Positions 5,410-7,619 of a DNA stretch of 7,619 nt are shown here, one piece after another. How positions within the stretch are numbered: position 1 is the stretch's first letter; the number at the start of each line of letters is the position of its first letter. The notes below the pieces were generated by a model that ran no database searches, was not told the DNA's origin, and worked only from the letters and a program-made list of their open reading frames with translations. The DNA lies in contig JADFVX010000116.1 of assembly GCA_015222755.1 (NCBI GenBank), positions 1 to 7,619 of the forward strand, read 5' to 3'. The stretch is from Pseudomonadota bacterium. Lineage in GTDB: Bacteria; Desulfobacterota; JADFVX01. A program made the position numbers and the translations under genes.

Positions 5410-7419
5410 ATGATGAAAAAGTATTTACTTTATATCTCCATAACTTTTCTAGGCTTAGGCCTGCTTTTTTCAGGCTGTACGCCTCAGCGTACTGTGCAAA
5501 AGAAAGACACTCTTGCCCCTCCTGTGATACCTGCGGAAGGCCTTGAAGAAGGAAAGAAGAGGACAGCGCTTTTCAGCTCTGCCGAAAAGGCCTTTGCACG
5601 CGGTAGCTTTGATAAGGCCAAAGAACTATACGCCCGCTATGCAGAAACCTACAAAATTGGCAACCTGACTGATGACGCCTACTTCAGGCTTGGCGAAATA
5701 TCTTTAAAAGAAGGTGAAACAGATGCCGCTGTCAGCTACTTTGGGAAGGTTGTTTCCGAATATGTCGGCTCTGATCTTTTTGATGAGGCAAAGTACCGCC
5801 TTGCATTGGCGCAGTTCAAGAAGGGTGACTTTGCTGATGTAATAGAGCTGTTAAAGAGTATGGAAGAATCACCCCTGCAAAAAGATAGGCGTATCGCTAT
5901 AGCCGCTACAATTGCCGATGCCTATCTCAATATGGGCGATAGACTGGAGGCTGTTGCCCGTTATGTTAATGCCCTTGATCTTGAGCCAGAGAAAGATGTC
6001 AAATTAAAGATATTAAAGCGCCTTGAAGAGGTCCTTGAAAACAAGCTTTCCGAAGATGAACTCACAGCCGTTTCTCGTATCCATAGTTATGGTGTTGTTG
6101 CGGAATATGCTGAATATTACCTTATAGGCCGCCAGGTGGATGCAGGTCAGTATGATGATGCCAAGATGGCGGCAGGTGAACTCTTGCAAAGGCTTGTTGA
6201 TGCTGAACTCAAATTAAAAACATCAGATATGCTGCAGATTATTGTTCAGAGGATGGATGTAAATTCAGACACAATAGGCTGTATCCTGCCACTTTCCGGC
6301 CGCTTTGCTCCTTACGGCAAGAAGGTGCTTCAGGGCGTCCAGCTTGCTGCAGGCGTCTTTGGCAGCGCAGACGGAACGCCGATTAAACTTGTTATAAGGG
6401 ACTCAAAAGGTAGTGCGGATGATGTAAGGCTTGCGGTGGAGGAATTGGTAGAAAAAGAGAAGGTAGTTGCCATCATTGGCCCTCTGATAAGTGAGGTTGC
6501 CGAAGCGGCGGCTGAGGCGGCACAGGAAAAAGAGGTTCCCATGGTCGCTCTAAGCAAAAAAAGCGGACTGCCTGATGTTGGCAACTATGTTTTTCGTAAC
6601 TTTCTGACAAACAGGCAGCAGACGGCAACGCTTGCCCGCTATGCAATCAATGAGCTTGGGCTTAAAAAGTTTGCAATACTTTACCCTAAAGATGCCTACG
6701 GTGATGAACTTATGAACCTTTTCTGGAGCGAGGTAACTCTGCTCGGAGGAGAGATTGTAGGCATAGAGGGCTATGGAGAGGGGCAGTATGATTTCGGTAA
6801 GGAGATAAAACATCTTGTCGGTATGGATAAGGCCAATAAAAAGGCAGAGGAGAAAAAGGCCGAGCATGAGAGGCTGAGACCTGTGATAGACTTCGATGCT
6901 GTTTTTATCCCTGACAGCTATGAAAAGGCGGCGCTTATTGCCCCCCAGCTTGTCTATAACGATGTAGAAAATGTCAGGCTCCTTGGTACCAACAGCTGGC
7001 ATTCCAACAAGCTGGTGGAGATAGGCGAAGGATATGTACGCGATGCCGTCTTTACTGCCGGATTTTATGCCGATAGCACACGCGAAAGCACCCTTGCATT
7101 TGCATCTGAATTTGAAGCTGCCTTCGGTTCTCAGCCGGGAACGCTGGAGGCCATGGCCTATGACGCCACAACCATGGTAGTCAAGTTGATAAAGGAAGGC
7201 CACTCCCCATCAAGGGTTGAGATGAGAGACAACCTGTATTCCTATGAAGATTATGATGGTGTAACAGGCTGGACCAGCGTTACGCCTTCAGGTGATATGG
7301 ATAAAGAGCTCTTTGTTCTTACGGTCAAGAAGGATAAAATTGTTGAAGTCGAGCGTTTAGCGCCTGAAGCTGCCGATGAGGCAATTGTTGAAGATGCGGA
7401 GATGACACTGCTTGAGTGA
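5410..7419 (+). CDS. LpoA/LppC-like lipoprotein: TPR repeats plus periplasmic-binding-protein domain
   Basis: The 669-residue product begins with a lipoprotein signal (hydrophobic 5-21, then Phe-Ser-Gly-Cys with lipidated Cys23). Thr24 at +2 fits outer-membrane sorting under the E. coli rule. Residues 53-195 hold about four TPR-like helical repeats, for example FSSAEKAFARGSFDKAKELY (55-74). From about 289 to 640 there is a type I periplasmic-binding fold of the LivK/Peripla_BP_6 kind, opening with IGCILPLSGRFAPYGKKVLQ and later VVAIIGPLISE and FDAVFIPDSYEKAALIAPQL. This TPR-plus-binding-fold design matches penicillin-binding-protein activators (LpoA in E. coli), which stimulate peptidoglycan synthases from the outer membrane. 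A lysine/glutamate-rich segment at 472-491 is inserted in the binding domain. A role as an amino-acid-type solute receptor is the alternative. AGCGGA lies just upstream; a second ATG at 5413 is equally possible. No permease or ATPase gene is adjacent, which favours the activator reading. Confidence 0.85.
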   Translation: MMKKYLLYISITFLGLGLLFSGCTPQRTVQKKDTLAPPVIPAEGLEEGKKRTALFSSAEKAFARGSFDKAKELYARYAETYKIGNLTDDAYFRLGEISLKEGETDAAVSYFGKVVSEYVGSDLFDEAKYRLALAQFKKGDFADVIELLKSMEESPLQKDRRIAIAATIADAYLNMGDRLEAVARYVNALDLEPEKDVKLKILKRLEEVLENKLSEDELTAVSRIHSYGVVAEYAEYYLIGRQVDAGQYDDAKMAAGELLQRLVDAELKLKTSDMLQIIVQRMDVNSDTIGCILPLSGRFAPYGKKVLQGVQLAAGVFGSADGTPIKLVIRDSKGSADDVRLAVEELVEKEKVVAIIGPLISEVAEAAAEAAQEKEVPMVALSKKSGLPDVGNYVFRNFLTNRQQTATLARYAINELGLKKFAILYPKDAYGDELMNLFWSEVTLLGGEIVGIEGYGEGQYDFGKEIKHLVGMDKANKKAEEKKAEHERLRPVIDFDAVFIPDSYEKAALIAPQLVYNDVENVRLLGTNSWHSNKLVEIGEGYVRDAVFTAGFYADSTRESTLAFASEFEAAFGSQPGTLEAMAYDATTMVVKLIKEGHSPSRVEMRDNLYSYEDYDGVTGWTSVTPSGDMDKELFVLTVKKDKIVEVERLAPEAADEAIVEDAEMTLLE

Positions 7420-7537
7420 TATCCTGACTCGCATTGTCCCACGAAGTAATGTGATAAAAAAACCCCTTGTATTTGCATTGCCAGCGTGTCGAGCTTGCAG
7501 GGTGGAATAGCAGAGCACATTCCAGCAAAACTTGGCA

Positions 7538-7543
7538 TATAAT
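7538..7543 (+). promoter_or_regulatory. Isolated TATAAT -10-like box
   Basis: A perfect TATAAT lies in the non-coding stretch after the lipoprotein gene. The hexamer 17 bases upstream (GCACAT) is a poor -35 and there is no TG extension at the right place. It could drive a transcript toward the tRNA-like sequence at the right edge or a gene beyond it. Support is weak. Confidence 0.15.
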
Positions 7544-7578
7544 GTCAAAACTTTACAGTTTTTGTTTAAATTTGCCGG

Positions 7579-7619
7579 CAATCAGAAGGTCGTGGGGTCG
7601 ATCCCCCCAACTCCACCAA
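7579..7619 (+). pseudogene. tRNA 3'-end-like fragment, degenerate
   Basis: The last 40 bases look like the 3' part of a tRNA: a variable-loop-like AAGGTC (7586-7591), a T arm (GGGG, TCGAT, CCCC at 7594-7606), an acceptor-like strand CAACTCC (7608-7614), a discriminator A, and an encoded CCA (7616-7618). No matching 5' half is present; GGAGTTG is absent upstream in this region, and the anticodon stem cannot form. From the conserved TC of the T loop to CCA the sequence is one base short of a normal tRNA, so it should not be functional. Such fragments are typical remnants of attachment sites used by integrative elements. The call rests on sequence resemblance and could be extended or disproved by the DNA beyond the window. 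Confidence 0.45.

Noticed and set aside
6550..7203. 217-codon minus-strand open frame inside the lipoprotein gene
   Set aside because: It is fully antisense to a well-supported gene and shows no domain or ribosome binding site that would justify a separate gene.
7431..7466. Terminator after the lipoprotein gene or on the opposite strand near the run of A residues (7456-7462)
   Set aside because: Only a weak 6-bp stem with a 12-base loop is found on the + strand without a T tract, and on the minus strand the T run is not preceded by a stable hairpin.
7547..7562. Small hairpin AAAACT/AGTTTT
   Set aside because: A six-base, nearly all A-T stem is expected by chance in such A/T-rich DNA and has no context suggesting a function.
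7420..7619. tmRNA (ssrA) ending at the right edge
   Set aside because: A tmRNA of normal length would overlap the lipoprotein coding region and no tmRNA 5' end or tag-peptide frame is visible, so the 3' CCA-ending sequence is only a fragment.

Overview
The window is a piece of bacterial chromosome. It is centred on the heat-shock chaperone genes grpE, dnaK and dnaJ, and every gene is on the + strand. Predicted exported proteins (a haem protein, a helix-hairpin-helix/phospholipase D protein and a lipoprotein) point to a Gram-negative (diderm) cell. Base composition looks mid-range and arginine is often encoded by AGG. The gene order, with a short class II cytochrome c and an LpoA-like lipoprotein carrying a LivK-type domain, suggests a Desulfobacterota- or Nitrospirota-like organism. 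That placement is an inference and not a firm assignment.

Layout from left to right. Positions 1-444 hold the 3' part of a periplasmic cytochrome c gene whose start lies outside the window. A 173-base gap follows, with a strong terminator-like hairpin that also contains a perfect -35 hexamer; this is probably where transcription of the chaperone genes begins. grpE (618-1202) and dnaK (1244-3175) are 41 bases apart. Two strong hairpins fill the dnaK-dnaJ gap, and dnaJ starts at TTG (3298-4422). About 50 bases further on is an exported protein that joins a ComEA-like DNA-binding HhH domain to a single HKD phospholipase D/nuclease domain (4473-5363). Next is a large lipoprotein with TPR repeats and a periplasmic-binding-protein fold, annotated here as a penicillin-binding-protein-activator (LpoA/LppC)-like protein (5410-7419). 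The last 200 bases are non-coding and end in a degenerate tRNA 3'-end sequence that runs up to the window edge.

Functionally, GrpE, DnaK and DnaJ form one complete Hsp70 machine. All expected motifs are present: the DnaK ATPase signatures and interdomain linker, the DnaJ HPD motif and four zinc-binding CxxCxGxG repeats, and the GrpE coiled coil and beta domain. No hrcA, CIRCE operator or clear heat-shock sigma promoter is visible. The flanking genes act in the cell envelope and have no obvious mechanistic link to the chaperones. I see no clearly new multi-gene system. The most unusual items are the secreted HhH-PLD protein, the hairpin with an embedded promoter upstream of grpE, and the tRNA-end fragment at the right edge.
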